A stretch of 8,356 nucleotides of DNA, from assembly GCA_016297535.1 (NCBI GenBank), contig JAEDGL010000108.1, positions 1-8,356 of the forward strand, read 5' to 3'. Both the position numbers and the translations under genes were made by a program. The notes under the pieces are model-generated. The model made no database searches and had not been told where the DNA came from. It was given only the letters and a program-made list of their open reading frames with translations. This stretch comes from Clostridia bacterium. GTDB lineage: Bacteria; Bacillota; Clostridia; Christensenellales; Aristaeellaceae. Positions 1-5,553 of the stretch are shown piece by piece (positions within the stretch are counted from its first letter, which is position 1; the number at the start of each line of letters is the position of its first letter).

Positions 1-17
1 GCCCTCCGACACCTCCC

Positions 18-52
18 AGAGGGTTTATCGACAGGCCCTCTTTCATTTTTTT
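18..52 (+). terminator. Rho-independent terminator of an upstream plus-strand gene
   Basis: AGAGGG (18-23) pairs with CCCTCT (36-41). The stem can extend inwards by two G-U pairs and one A-U pair around a six-base loop. It is followed by a T-rich tract (TTTCATTTTTTT, 41-52). The T tract lies on the plus-strand side only, so this should end a plus-strand transcript whose gene lies left of the window. All three plus frames of bases 1-17 are too short to assign. No matching T tract is seen for the minus-strand acetyltransferase transcript that runs into this region. Confidence 0.75.
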
Positions 53-84
53 CAAATGGGGATGAGAAAATTGCGAATCCTTTT

Positions 85-564
85 CTACAGCTGATAAACG
101 GCAACAATCTCGTCCCCGCACATCTCGCCGTTTTCCACAAATCCAAAGCGTCTGTAAAGGTCGCGTGCCCGGGTGTTTTCCGGCTCGTAGGACAGCCAGA
201 TCTTTTCTGCTTTGCCCAGGGGAAAGGTTCTGACAAACGCAATCACCGCCTCAAGCGTTTGCCTGCCGTAGCCCTTTCCCTGATGCTTTTTGTCAATCAT
301 CAGCCGCCACAGGCTGTAGTTGTTTTTGATCAGCTCGCTCTCGTCCTCGTTGCTGACGGTTCCCTTTCCGATCATCACAAAGCCGACCAGCTCCTGATCG
401 TGATAAATGGCAAAGGGAAGCGCGTTGTTGCCCTCGTTGCGGGTTGCAAACGCTTCTGCCAGACTTTCCACATTTTTGGCAACAAAATGCTTCTGTTCGT
501 CAAAGGGCTCCAGCAGGCAGACCGGCCAGATGTTTCGGCTGGTAATCTCTTCAAATCGGATCAT
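85..564 (-). CDS. GNAT-family N-acetyltransferase, spermidine acetyltransferase (BltD/PaiA)-like
   Basis: This 159-residue cytoplasmic protein should transfer an acetyl group from acetyl-CoA to an amine. The acetyl-CoA pyrophosphate-binding loop is visible as Q95-G-K-G-Y-G100, preceded by the usual beta strand (WRLMID, 86-91). The C-terminal part has the typical N-x-x-A-x-x-LY-x-x-x-GF signature, with candidate general-acid Y137 in DLYRRFGF. The order of motifs and the ending (NGEM..DEIVAVYQL) resemble the BltD/PaiA polyamine acetyltransferases, but the substrate cannot be read from the sequence. The ATG at 564 is preceded by GAGGATG about nine bases away. The gene starts 22 bases after the stop of the deoxynucleotidase gene on the same strand, so the two are probably one transcript. 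A tie to nucleotide metabolism is not evident. Confidence 0.85.
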   Translation of the reverse strand: MIRFEEITSRNIWPVCLLEPFDEQKHFVAKNVESLAEAFATRNEGNNALPFAIYHDQELVGFVMIGKGTVSNEDESELIKNNYSLWRLMIDKKHQGKGYGRQTLEAVIAFVRTFPLGKAEKIWLSYEPENTRARDLYRRFGFVENGEMCGDEIVAVYQL

Positions 565-586
565 TGTTTCATCCTCGAAAGGCTCA

Positions 587-1165
587 TTACAGGCTCAGCT
601 CATCCGGCGACAGGCTGAAGCTGGGCACAAATTCGGCCATGAAGGCCTGCACCTCGGGCAGGTCGAAGGCGCCGATGCTTTGGCGGATGGTGGCCTTGGC
701 CTGCATAAAGTCGCGGTTACCCATTTTTTCCTCCTCAATGCACTTGAGGTAGGCGCTGATGCGGTCTGCGGCCTTGACCAGCTTCCATTCGTAGGCGGTT
801 TCGTCCGGCTGCACATAGGGAGTAAAGCAGGGACGCAGATCCTCCGGCAGCATCTCCAAAAGCTGCTCCTTCGCATGCCTTTCCAGCTCGCCGTAGGCAT
901 CCTGAATGCTGGGGGTTTTGTATTTGACGGGCGTGGGCAGATCGCCGGTGATCACCTCGCCTGCATCGTGGTACAGCGCAAGCATCACCACCCGCTCTGG
1001 ATCCACCTCGCGGCCGAAGCGCACCCTGCCAAGCGCGGCAAGGCCGTGCGCAATCAGCGCGGTCTGCATGCTGTGCTCCATATCGTTTTCGGGCACGGTG
1101 TTGCGCATCAGGCCCCAGCGGCGAATCAGCTTCATCCGATCCAGATAAGCAAAAAAGTGGTTCAT
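587..1165 (-). CDS. yfbR: 5'-deoxynucleotidase, YfbR family (HD domain)
   Basis: This 192-residue protein is collinear with Escherichia coli YfbR, a divalent-metal-dependent phosphohydrolase that removes the 5' phosphate from deoxyribonucleoside monophosphates and so tunes dNTP precursor pools. The HD metal site is complete: H31 (in MEHS), H66-D67 (in LYHDAGE) and D134 (in KAADRISAY). The YfbR-specific catalytic and substrate positions also match: R16-W17, E70 and D75 in the GDLPTPVKY block (74-82). The C-terminal FVPSFSLSPDEL motif is shared as well. The start chosen is the ATG at 1165, which has AAAGGGG eight bases upstream; a TTG two codons earlier sits almost on that Shine-Dalgarno and is unlikely. 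It leads a probable two-gene unit with the acetyltransferase. No clear promoter of its own is seen, because the upstream gene's terminator ends only 21 bases before the start. Confidence 0.93.
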   Translation of the reverse strand: MNHFFAYLDRMKLIRRWGLMRNTVPENDMEHSMQTALIAHGLAALGRVRFGREVDPERVVMLALYHDAGEVITGDLPTPVKYKTPSIQDAYGELERHAKEQLLEMLPEDLRPCFTPYVQPDETAYEWKLVKAADRISAYLKCIEEEKMGNRDFMQAKATIRQSIGAFDLPEVQAFMAEFVPSFSLSPDELSL

Positions 1166-1173
1166 TTTCAACG

Positions 1174-1180
1174 CCCCTTT
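1174..1180 (-). promoter_or_regulatory. Ribosome binding site fixing the yfbR start
   Basis: AAAGGGG on the minus strand lies eight bases before the ATG at 1165. This supports that codon over the in-frame TTG at 1171, which would be only two bases from the site. Confidence 0.6.
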
Positions 1181-1186
1181 GTATAC

Positions 1187-1221
1187 AGAAAACGCCGCGC
1201 AGAGAAGGTTTCTGCGCGGCG
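1187..1221 (-). terminator. Strong Rho-independent terminator of the 76-residue protein gene
   Basis: A perfect 11-base inverted repeat, CGCCGCGCAGA (1193-1203) and TCTGCGCGGCG (1211-1221), encloses a seven-base loop. Read on the minus strand it is followed at once by TTTTCT (1192 down to 1187). It starts ten bases after the TAA of the upstream gene. The T run is short, so some readthrough into the deoxynucleotidase gene is possible. Confidence 0.85.
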
Positions 1222-1231
1222 CATCCTTGGA

Positions 1232-1462
1232 TTACAGCACGTTTGAGCTGGTGCACTCCACATAGACGCTGCCGTCCTTGCGGCGCGTCAGCTTGGCCTT
1301 GTTGCCGGCACCATCGTCAATGGTCATCTTTTCAATTTCGTTCAGGGTAAGGAAATTGACAACATCGCTTTCCACAAAAGCCACCCAGTTCTTGCGGTCG
1401 CGCTGGGGCTTTTCCACGGAATCGGCGGTCATCTCTTCCAGGGTTTTGCGTTCGTCGGACAT
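1232..1462 (-). CDS. Small protein of unknown function (76 residues)
   Basis: I do not recognise this family. The product is a soluble-looking 76-residue protein with no signal peptide or membrane segment. It has a charged N-terminal third (about 1-24, rich in E, K, R and D) and then a compact part (25-72) with alternating hydrophobic residues (WVAFV, VVNFL, SVYVEC) that suggests a small beta-rich domain. The start is the ATG at 1462, with AAAAGGAG ten bases upstream; an in-frame ATG at 1525 overlaps the promoter -35 box and has no ribosome binding site. The gene has its own promoter (1497-1525) and strong terminator (1187-1221), so it is a monocistronic unit. The complete transcription and translation signals argue that it is a real gene. 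Confidence 0.75.
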   Translation of the reverse strand: MSDERKTLEEMTADSVEKPQRDRKNWVAFVESDVVNFLTLNEIEKMTIDDGAGNKAKLTRRKDGSVYVECTSSNVL

Positions 1463-1496
1463 GTGCGTATGTCTCCTTTTCTCATACTGGAGTTTT

Positions 1497-1525
1497 ATCA
1501 TACCGCATTTGTCCGCGAAAAGCAA
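1497..1525 (-). promoter_or_regulatory. Sigma-A type promoter of the 76-residue protein gene
   Basis: On the minus strand the sequence reads TTGCTT (-35, 1525-1520), a 17-base spacer, then TATGAT (-10, 1502-1497). The start codon lies about 35 bases downstream. The -35 box begins four bases past the stop of hrb, so it would be active independently of hrb transcription. Confidence 0.75.
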
Positions 1526-1528
1526 GCC

Positions 1529-2146
1529 TCACCCGCCGATGGGTTCAAAATCCTCCGCACCGTGCTTGCACAGGGGACATACGAAATCCGGCGGCAGCTC
1601 CTCGCCCTCGTACTCGTAGCCACAGATGCGGCAGCGCCAGCCGCGCTTTTCCTGCTGCTTGGGCTGGGGCTTGGGCTTTACATTGGCAAAGTAGTAGCTG
1701 TAGGTCATGGAAGGCTCCGCGCTCAGCTTGTCCGCCTGGGTGACCGAGGCGATAAACAGCAGATGCGTGCCGCAGTCAATGACCTGCTCCACCTTGCCGG
1801 AGATCAGCGCATTGGACAGCTGGGGCAGATAGCGCAGGCCGTTTTCGCTGGCGGGCTCATCGGAGCCGGCAAATTTGTCCACATCGCGGCCGCTCTGGAA
1901 GCCGAAACGGCGGAAAACATCCATCGTGGCGGATTCGGTCAGAATGGAAATGTTGAAGATGCCACTTTGCTGGATGGCGGAGCAGGTGTGGTTCTGCTTG
2001 TTCACGCTTACGGCAATGCGCAGAGGATCGGAAGTCAGCTGCATTACGCTGTTGGAGATGCAGCCGCAGTCCCGCTGGCCGTCGTGGGAGGTGAGAACAT
2101 ACAGGCCGTAGCTGATATTGAACAGGGCGGTTGGATCAAGTGCCAT
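1529..2146 (-). CDS. hrb: High-molecular-weight rubredoxin (flavin reductase-rubredoxin fusion)
   Basis: This 205-residue protein has two parts. Residues about 1-155 form a flavin reductase-like FMN-binding split barrel (NSVMQLTSDP at 32-41, SVNKQNHT at 47-54, HLLFIASV at 128-135). After a Lys/Pro/Gln-rich linker (157-168) comes a rubredoxin domain with iron ligands C172, C175, C190 and C193. The rubredoxin is the short form, with 14 residues between the two CxxC pairs instead of the roughly 30 of free rubredoxins. In Moorella the equivalent Hrb passes electrons from NAD(P)H through FMN and the Fe site to a flavodiiron protein that reduces O2 or NO. No flavodiiron gene is in this window, so the partner must be elsewhere. 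The start has AAAGGAGG eight bases upstream (2155-2162). A weak possible promoter, TTTCAA-16-TACATT (2212-2185, minus strand), shares its -35 position with the divergent gene. It is transcribed away from a methionine sulfoxide reductase gene, consistent with an oxidative-stress role. Confidence 0.9.
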   Translation of the reverse strand: MALDPTALFNISYGLYVLTSHDGQRDCGCISNSVMQLTSDPLRIAVSVNKQNHTCSAIQQSGIFNISILTESATMDVFRRFGFQSGRDVDKFAGSDEPASENGLRYLPQLSNALISGKVEQVIDCGTHLLFIASVTQADKLSAEPSMTYSYYFANVKPKPQPKQQEKRGWRCRICGYEYEGEELPPDFVCPLCKHGAEDFEPIGG

Positions 2147-2206
2147 CAGAATTGCCTCCTTTATGAAATCAGGTGCCTTTTGTCAATGTACCCGCAAAAC
2201 GCCCTG

Positions 2207-2232
2207 TTGAAACCGGGTTTTTGTGATATAAT
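2207..2232 (+). promoter_or_regulatory. Extended -10 promoter of the methionine sulfoxide reductase gene
   Basis: A consensus TATAAT (2227-2232) is preceded by TGA, giving an extended -10 element. TTGAAA (2207-2212) lies 14 bases upstream, too close for an ideal -35, so the extended -10 probably carries most of the activity. The near-palindrome AAACC-G-GGTTT (2210-2220) falls in the spacer and could be an operator; that is speculative. Confidence 0.6.
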
Positions 2233-2247
2233 GGCAATCAATCCAGC

Positions 2248-2255
2248 AAAGGAGG
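2248..2255 (+). promoter_or_regulatory. Ribosome binding site fixing the fRMsr start
   Basis: AAAGGAGG lies eight bases before the ATG at 2264. It settles the start in a reading frame that is open for several hundred bases further upstream across hrb. Confidence 0.8.
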
Positions 2256-2263
2256 CGGTGACC

Positions 2264-2755
2264 ATGTGGGCTGAAACGGCCTATCCCGGGGAGAAAAAAC
2301 AGATGTATGAGCTGCTTGCGCGGCAGCTTTCCGGGCTGGTGGAGGAGGAGCGGGAGAGAATCCCCAACCTGGCAAACGCGAGCGCGCTGCTTGCCGGAGC
2401 GCTTGAGCAGATCAACTGGGCAGGCTTTTATCTGATGAAGGACGGCATGCTGGTGCTTGGCCCCTTTCAGGGAAAGCCCGCGTGCATCCGCATCCCTGTC
2501 GGCCGCGGCGTGTGCGGCACGGCGGCAAAAACGCTTCAAATTCAGCGGGTGGCGGATGTTCACCTGTTTCCGGGGCATATCGCGTGCGACGCGCAGTCGC
2601 AAAGCGAGATTGTGATTCCCATGCTGGCCCAGGGAAGGCTGGTGGGTGTTCTGGATATCGACAGCCCGGTTACCAACCGTTTTGATGAGCAGGATGAGCA
2701 GGGATTGCAGACATTGGTGGATATTTTGACCCGCGCCTGCCAATGGCCCGCCTGA
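2264..2755 (+). CDS. msrC: Free methionine-(R)-sulfoxide reductase (GAF domain, fRMsr)
   Basis: This 163-residue cytoplasmic enzyme reduces the R-epimer of free methionine sulfoxide back to methionine, a repair and scavenging step after oxidation. It is a single GAF domain with all family hallmarks: NWAGFYL (51-57), LGPFQGKPAC (65-74), IPVGRGVCGTAA (77-88), DVHLFPGHIACD (98-109), SEIV (114-117) and GVLDIDS (128-134). The three conserved cysteines are present: C108 is the predicted catalytic residue, and C84 and C74 are the resolving positions of the E. coli YebR enzyme. Substrate-binding acidic residues E115, D131 and D133 are also kept. It starts divergently from hrb, 117 bases away. No good terminator follows: the folT promoter begins 15 bases after the stop, so this transcript may run into the riboswitch leader. 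Confidence 0.95.
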   Translation: MWAETAYPGEKKQMYELLARQLSGLVEEERERIPNLANASALLAGALEQINWAGFYLMKDGMLVLGPFQGKPACIRIPVGRGVCGTAAKTLQIQRVADVHLFPGHIACDAQSQSEIVIPMLAQGRLVGVLDIDSPVTNRFDEQDEQGLQTLVDILTRACQWPA

Positions 2756-2770
2756 ACCGGCGCAAAACAC

Positions 2771-2799
2771 TTGCTTTTTCGCCCTTCTCGTCGTACAAT
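2771..2799 (+). promoter_or_regulatory. Sigma-A type promoter of the folT riboswitch leader
   Basis: TTGCTT (-35, 2771-2776), a 17-base spacer and TACAAT (-10, 2794-2799) predict a transcript starting near 2805. That leaves roughly 20 bases before the first arm of the riboswitch and about 165 bases of untranslated leader before folT. Confidence 0.75.
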
Positions 2800-2823
2800 A
2801 ACGGAGTCCTGCGATTCGTGTCA

Positions 2824-2920
2824 GGCAGAGTAGCTGCAAGCGCGTTAAGTGTTCATGAACGGGGAGTTGTCATGAAACGAAGCCTGGAAAGGCGCGGTGG
2901 TTGCGGCGCATCCCGCTGTC
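2824..2920 (+). ncRNA. Tetrahydrofolate (THF) riboswitch aptamer upstream of folT
   Basis: The leader matches the folT/folE THF riboswitch class in conserved bases and folding. Conserved strings are AGAGTAG (2827-2833), GCGTTAAGTG (2842-2851), ACGAAGC (2877-2883), GCGCGGTG (2892-2899) and GCATCCCG (2908-2915). Visible pairings: P1 GGCAG (2824-2828) with CTGTC (2916-2920); P2 GCTGCAA (2833-2839) with TTGCGGC (2901-2907); P3, a perfect seven-pair TTCATGA (2852-2858) with TCATGAA (2870-2876); and a GCCT-GGAA-AGGC hairpin (2882-2893). The expected long-range pseudoknot can form between CGGGG (2860-2864) in the P3 loop and TCCCG (2911-2915). The class binds reduced folates and usually represses folate uptake or synthesis genes, which fits the folate transporter immediately downstream. 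Confidence 0.93.
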
Positions 2921-2929
2921 TTGGTGCTG

Positions 2930-2966
2930 CCTCCTGCGAGTCGAAAACGAGAACGGGAGGTTTTTT
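2930..2966 (+). terminator. Riboswitch expression platform: terminator whose 3' arm is the folT Shine-Dalgarno
   Basis: CCTCCTG (2930-2936) pairs with CGGGAGG (2954-2960) in seven pairs, one of them T-G. There is a small inner TCG-AAAA-CGA hairpin (2941-2950), and six T residues follow (2961-2966). The GGGAGG of the 3' arm lies nine bases before the folT ATG and is its only ribosome binding site, so the same hairpin could stop transcription or hide the start. A competing pairing, AGGCAG (2823-2828) with CTGCCT (2927-2932), uses the 5' arm of P1 and would break the terminator. Folate binding stabilises P1 and should therefore favour the terminator (OFF). Confidence 0.85.
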
Positions 2967-2969
2967 GGT

Positions 2970-3530
2970 ATGCTGAAAAAAACGGAACGCAACGGAAAAA
3001 TGCTGTCTACGGAAAAGCTGACGATGCTTGCGCTGCTGACGGCGCTGCAGGTGGTTTTGGGAAACCTGACCCAGATTCCCTTTGTGGGCAAGCAGTTCAA
3101 TTTCGGGTTCCTGCCCATTGCGGCAGCCGGTGCGCTGCTTGGGCCCGTGCCCGCGGCCATCGTGGGCGCGCTGGGCGATCTGATCGGCGCCCATCTGTTT
3201 CCGGCAGGGGCGTATTTCCCCGGCTTTACGCTGACCGGGGCCATCGTGGGCCTGCTGTACGCGCTGCCGCTGTACCGCAGGCAGCCCAGCTGGCTGCGTG
3301 CGGCAATCGCGGTGCTGCTGGGGATGATTCCCAACCTGTTCCTGAATTCCCTGTGGCTGAGTATGCTGTATACCAAGAGGGCATACTGGGGCTGGGTTAC
3401 CACCCGCGCGGGCAGCTATCTTGTGGAGATCCCCGTGCAGGCGGTGCTGGTCTATCTGTGCCTGCAGGGGCTGAGCCGGTTGAATCTGCCTGCCTCCATC
3501 CGTCTGCCCCGAAAGGAGAAAAAGGAATGA
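2970..3530 (+). CDS. folT: Folate ECF transporter S component FolT
   Basis: This 186-residue integral membrane protein is the substrate-binding S component of an energy-coupling factor transporter. It captures folate outside the cell and works with a shared EcfA-EcfA'-EcfT module encoded elsewhere. About six hydrophobic segments are visible (roughly 17-34, 43-60, 62-79, 87-104, 108-131, 148-168), the normal S-component layout. Family features include the cytoplasmic start STEKLTMLALLTALQVVL, the Ala/Gly-rich LGPVPAAIVGALGDLIG segment (57-73) and YFPGFTLTG (82-90). The tail is strongly basic (RKEKKE). The identification is reinforced by the THF riboswitch directly upstream. The start at 2970 is set by GGGAGG at 2955-2960; M11 is an unlikely alternative. 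The stop overlaps the nth start (ATGA), indicating translational coupling. Confidence 0.93.
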   Translation: MLKKTERNGKMLSTEKLTMLALLTALQVVLGNLTQIPFVGKQFNFGFLPIAAAGALLGPVPAAIVGALGDLIGAHLFPAGAYFPGFTLTGAIVGLLYALPLYRRQPSWLRAAIAVLLGMIPNLFLNSLWLSMLYTKRAYWGWVTTRAGSYLVEIPVQAVLVYLCLQGLSRLNLPASIRLPRKEKKE

Positions 3531-4210
3531 GATTCAGCAAAAAGGCCGTTCTGGCCGGGCTGGAAAACCTGTATCCGGATGCCGGGCCGGAGCTGCACTT
3601 TACCAACCCCTACGAAACCCTTGTGGCCGTCATGCTCTCCGCCCAGTGCACGGACAGGCAGGTGAACAAGGTAACCCCTGCGCTGTTTGAACGCTACCCC
3701 ACGGTGGAAAGCATGGCCCAGGCCAGTGTGGAGGATGTGTATGCCATGGTCAAAAGCTGCGGCTTTAAAACCAAGGCATCCAACATTGTGGAGGCCTGCC
3801 GTCTCATCATGCAGCGGCACGGCGGCGAGGTGCCGGGCGACATGAAGGCGCTGATGGATCTGCCCGGCGTGGGCCAGAAAACGGCCAACGTCGTTTTGGC
3901 CAACGCCTTTGGCATTCCCACCATTGCGGTGGATACGCATGTATTTCGCGTAAGCAACCGGATCGGCCTTGCGCAGGCCAAAAACGTGGAGGAGACGGAG
4001 CGCCAGCTGCAAAAGGCCATTCCCCAAAAGGACTGGGTCAAGGCGCACCACTGGCTGATCTTCCATGGCCGCAGGGTGTGCCATGCGCGCAATCCCCAGT
4101 GCGCCTCCTGCGCCATTCAGCCGCTTTGCAGGGCGGCCCAGGCGGAGGGCGGCGCGGTCAGCACCCCCAAAGCCACCAGAAAGGCCGGTACGGACGGGGC
4201 TACCCTCTGA
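3527..4210 (+). CDS. nth: Endonuclease III (DNA glycosylase/AP lyase)
   Basis: This 227-residue base-excision-repair enzyme removes oxidised pyrimidines and cleaves the abasic site. It is collinear with E. coli Nth: the helix-hairpin-helix LPGVGQKTA (112-120) carries catalytic K118, and VDTHVFRV (135-142) carries D136. The [4Fe-4S] cluster loop has the canonical spacing C185-x6-C192-x2-C195-x5-C201. After the last cysteine there is a tail of 26 residues rich in Ala, Gly, Thr and Lys, longer than the short tail of the E. coli enzyme and likely disordered. The start overlaps the folT stop by four bases, with AAAGGAG nine bases upstream. Linkage of nth to folT by overlapping codons means the riboswitch should also influence this repair gene unless an unseen promoter exists. 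Confidence 0.96.
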   Translation: MRFSKKAVLAGLENLYPDAGPELHFTNPYETLVAVMLSAQCTDRQVNKVTPALFERYPTVESMAQASVEDVYAMVKSCGFKTKASNIVEACRLIMQRHGGEVPGDMKALMDLPGVGQKTANVVLANAFGIPTIAVDTHVFRVSNRIGLAQAKNVEETERQLQKAIPQKDWVKAHHWLIFHGRRVCHARNPQCASCAIQPLCRAAQAEGGAVSTPKATRKAGTDGATL

Positions 4211-4216
4211 AGCCCC
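4196..4216 (+). other. Short hairpin at the nth/obg junction
   Basis: GGGGCT (4196-4201) and AGCCCC (4211-4216) form a six-pair stem around a nine-base loop that holds the nth stop codon. No T run follows (ATAATAGAG), so this is not a standard terminator. It could affect mRNA processing or stability, or be chance. Confidence 0.3.
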
Positions 4217-4239
4217 ATAATAGAGAAGGAGTTTGTTTG

Positions 4240-5511
4240 ATGGCGTCATTTGTTGATCGGGTAAGGATTACCGCAAAGGCTGGCAACGGCGGCAACGGCT
4301 GCGTCAGCTTCCATCGTGAAAAGTTTGTGCAAAACGGCGGCCCGGATGGCGGCGACGGCGGCAACGGCGGCGATATTGTGCTGTATGCCGATCCCAACAT
4401 GCACACCCTGCTGGACTTTCGCTTTCACAGCAAGTACATGGCGGAAAACGGCGTGGACGGAAGCGCTGGCCGCTGCCACGGCAGGCGTGGTCAGGATTTG
4501 ATCATCAAGGTGCCGGTCGGCACGGTATTCCTGCGCGCGGAGGATGGCGCCGTGGTAGCTGATATGAGCCAGCCCGGCGCCAGCAAGGTGCTGCTGCATG
4601 GCGGCCGCGGCGGCCATGGCAACCAGCATTTTGCCACGCCCACCCGTCAGGCACCCAATTTTGCCAAACCCGGCATCAAAACCGAGGTGCACGAGTTCCG
4701 CCTGGAGCTGAAAACCATTGCCGATGTGGGGCTGGTAGGCTTTCCCAACGTGGGCAAGAGCACCATTCTGGCCACGCTGACGGCGGCAAAGCCCAAGATT
4801 GCCAACTACCACTTTACCACGCTCACCCCCAATCTGGGCATCGTCAAGCGCTACGAAACGGATTTTGTGCTGGCGGATATTCCCGGCCTGGTGGAGGGCG
4901 CCAGCGAGGGCGTTGGCCTGGGGCACGATTTTCTGCGCCATGTGGAGCGTACCCGGCTGCTGCTGCATGTGGTGGATGCCGCAGGCAGCGAAGGGCGCGA
5001 TCCGCTGGATGATTTCCGCATCATCAACGAGGAGCTGCAAAAGTACGGCGAACCCATCGGCCGTCCGCAGCTGGTAGTGCTCAACAAGTGCGATCTGATC
5101 TACGATTCCGATGAGATCAAAGCGCTTCAGCAAAAATTTGAAGCCATGGGCTACAGGGCCTTCCCCGTAAGCGCCGCCCAGCGCCGCGGCTTTGATGAAC
5201 TGCTGGACGAGGTGGTGCGCCTGCTGCCGGAGCTGCCCCCGCCGCTCATCTTTGCAGAAGAGGAAATTGAGGAAATCAGCGCTGTGCCGGACGATGGCTT
5301 TACCATCCGCCGCGAGAACGATGTGTTCTATGTGGAGGGCGCGGCCATGCAGCACTTTATCGACAGCGTCAACTTTGACGACGAGGAATCCCTCAACTGG
5401 TTCCACCGTACCCTGCGCGACAAGGGCATTATTCAGGCGCTGCGCGACAAGGGAGCGGGTGAGGGCAGCACCATTGCCATTGGCGATATGGAATTTGATT
5501 TTATCGACTAA
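4240..5511 (+). CDS. obg: GTPase Obg (CgtA), 50S ribosome assembly
   Basis: This 423-residue, usually essential GTPase binds the large ribosomal subunit late in assembly and is linked to (p)ppGpp and growth control. Domains in order: the Gly-rich Obg fold (about 1-158, AGNGGNG, GGPDGGDGGNGGD, GGRGGHGN); a GTPase domain with G1 GFPNVGKS (167-174), G2 around T193-T194, G3 DIPG (213-216), G4 NKCD (282-285) and G5 SAA (311-313); and a C-terminal OCT domain (about 345-423), as found in Bacillota Obg proteins, ending in an acidic EFDFID. The length is normal. The start at 4240 has AAGGAG eight bases upstream (4226-4231) and is 29 bases after nth. It is followed 42 bases later by yhbY, the usual neighbour in many bacteria. 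Confidence 0.98.
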   Translation: MASFVDRVRITAKAGNGGNGCVSFHREKFVQNGGPDGGDGGNGGDIVLYADPNMHTLLDFRFHSKYMAENGVDGSAGRCHGRRGQDLIIKVPVGTVFLRAEDGAVVADMSQPGASKVLLHGGRGGHGNQHFATPTRQAPNFAKPGIKTEVHEFRLELKTIADVGLVGFPNVGKSTILATLTAAKPKIANYHFTTLTPNLGIVKRYETDFVLADIPGLVEGASEGVGLGHDFLRHVERTRLLLHVVDAAGSEGRDPLDDFRIINEELQKYGEPIGRPQLVVLNKCDLIYDSDEIKALQQKFEAMGYRAFPVSAAQRRGFDELLDEVVRLLPELPPPLIFAEEEIEEISAVPDDGFTIRRENDVFYVEGAAMQHFIDSVNFDDEESLNWFHRTLRDKGIIQALRDKGAGEGSTIAIGDMEFDFID

Positions 5512-5553
5512 GCCCCGCCTTTGTCCCGATACAGAAAAGGAGAACAACCAAGC

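Noticed and set aside
407..1246. Long plus-strand frame opposite the acetyltransferase and yfbR
   Set aside because: It overlaps two well-supported minus-strand genes and the terminator at 1187-1221, and its product resembles no family.
2158..2186. TTGACA-like promoter for hrb (minus strand) close to the start codon
   Set aside because: The TTGACA at 2186-2181 has only TAAAGG at proper spacing, which coincides with the Shine-Dalgarno. The transcript would lack its ribosome binding site.
1463..2263. Upstream extension of the methionine sulfoxide reductase frame
   Set aside because: This part is antisense to hrb and crosses the divergent promoter region. The ATG at 2264 has a perfect Shine-Dalgarno and matches the family's N terminus.
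2743..2976. Plus-strand reading frame of 77 codons through the folT leader
   Set aside because: It lies across a promoter, a THF riboswitch and a terminator, has no ribosome binding site at its start, and its Cys/Arg-rich translation looks non-coding.
4216..4221. CATAAT as a -10 box for an obg promoter
   Set aside because: No TTGACA-like sequence lies 16-18 bases upstream (GACGGG instead) and there is no extended -10.
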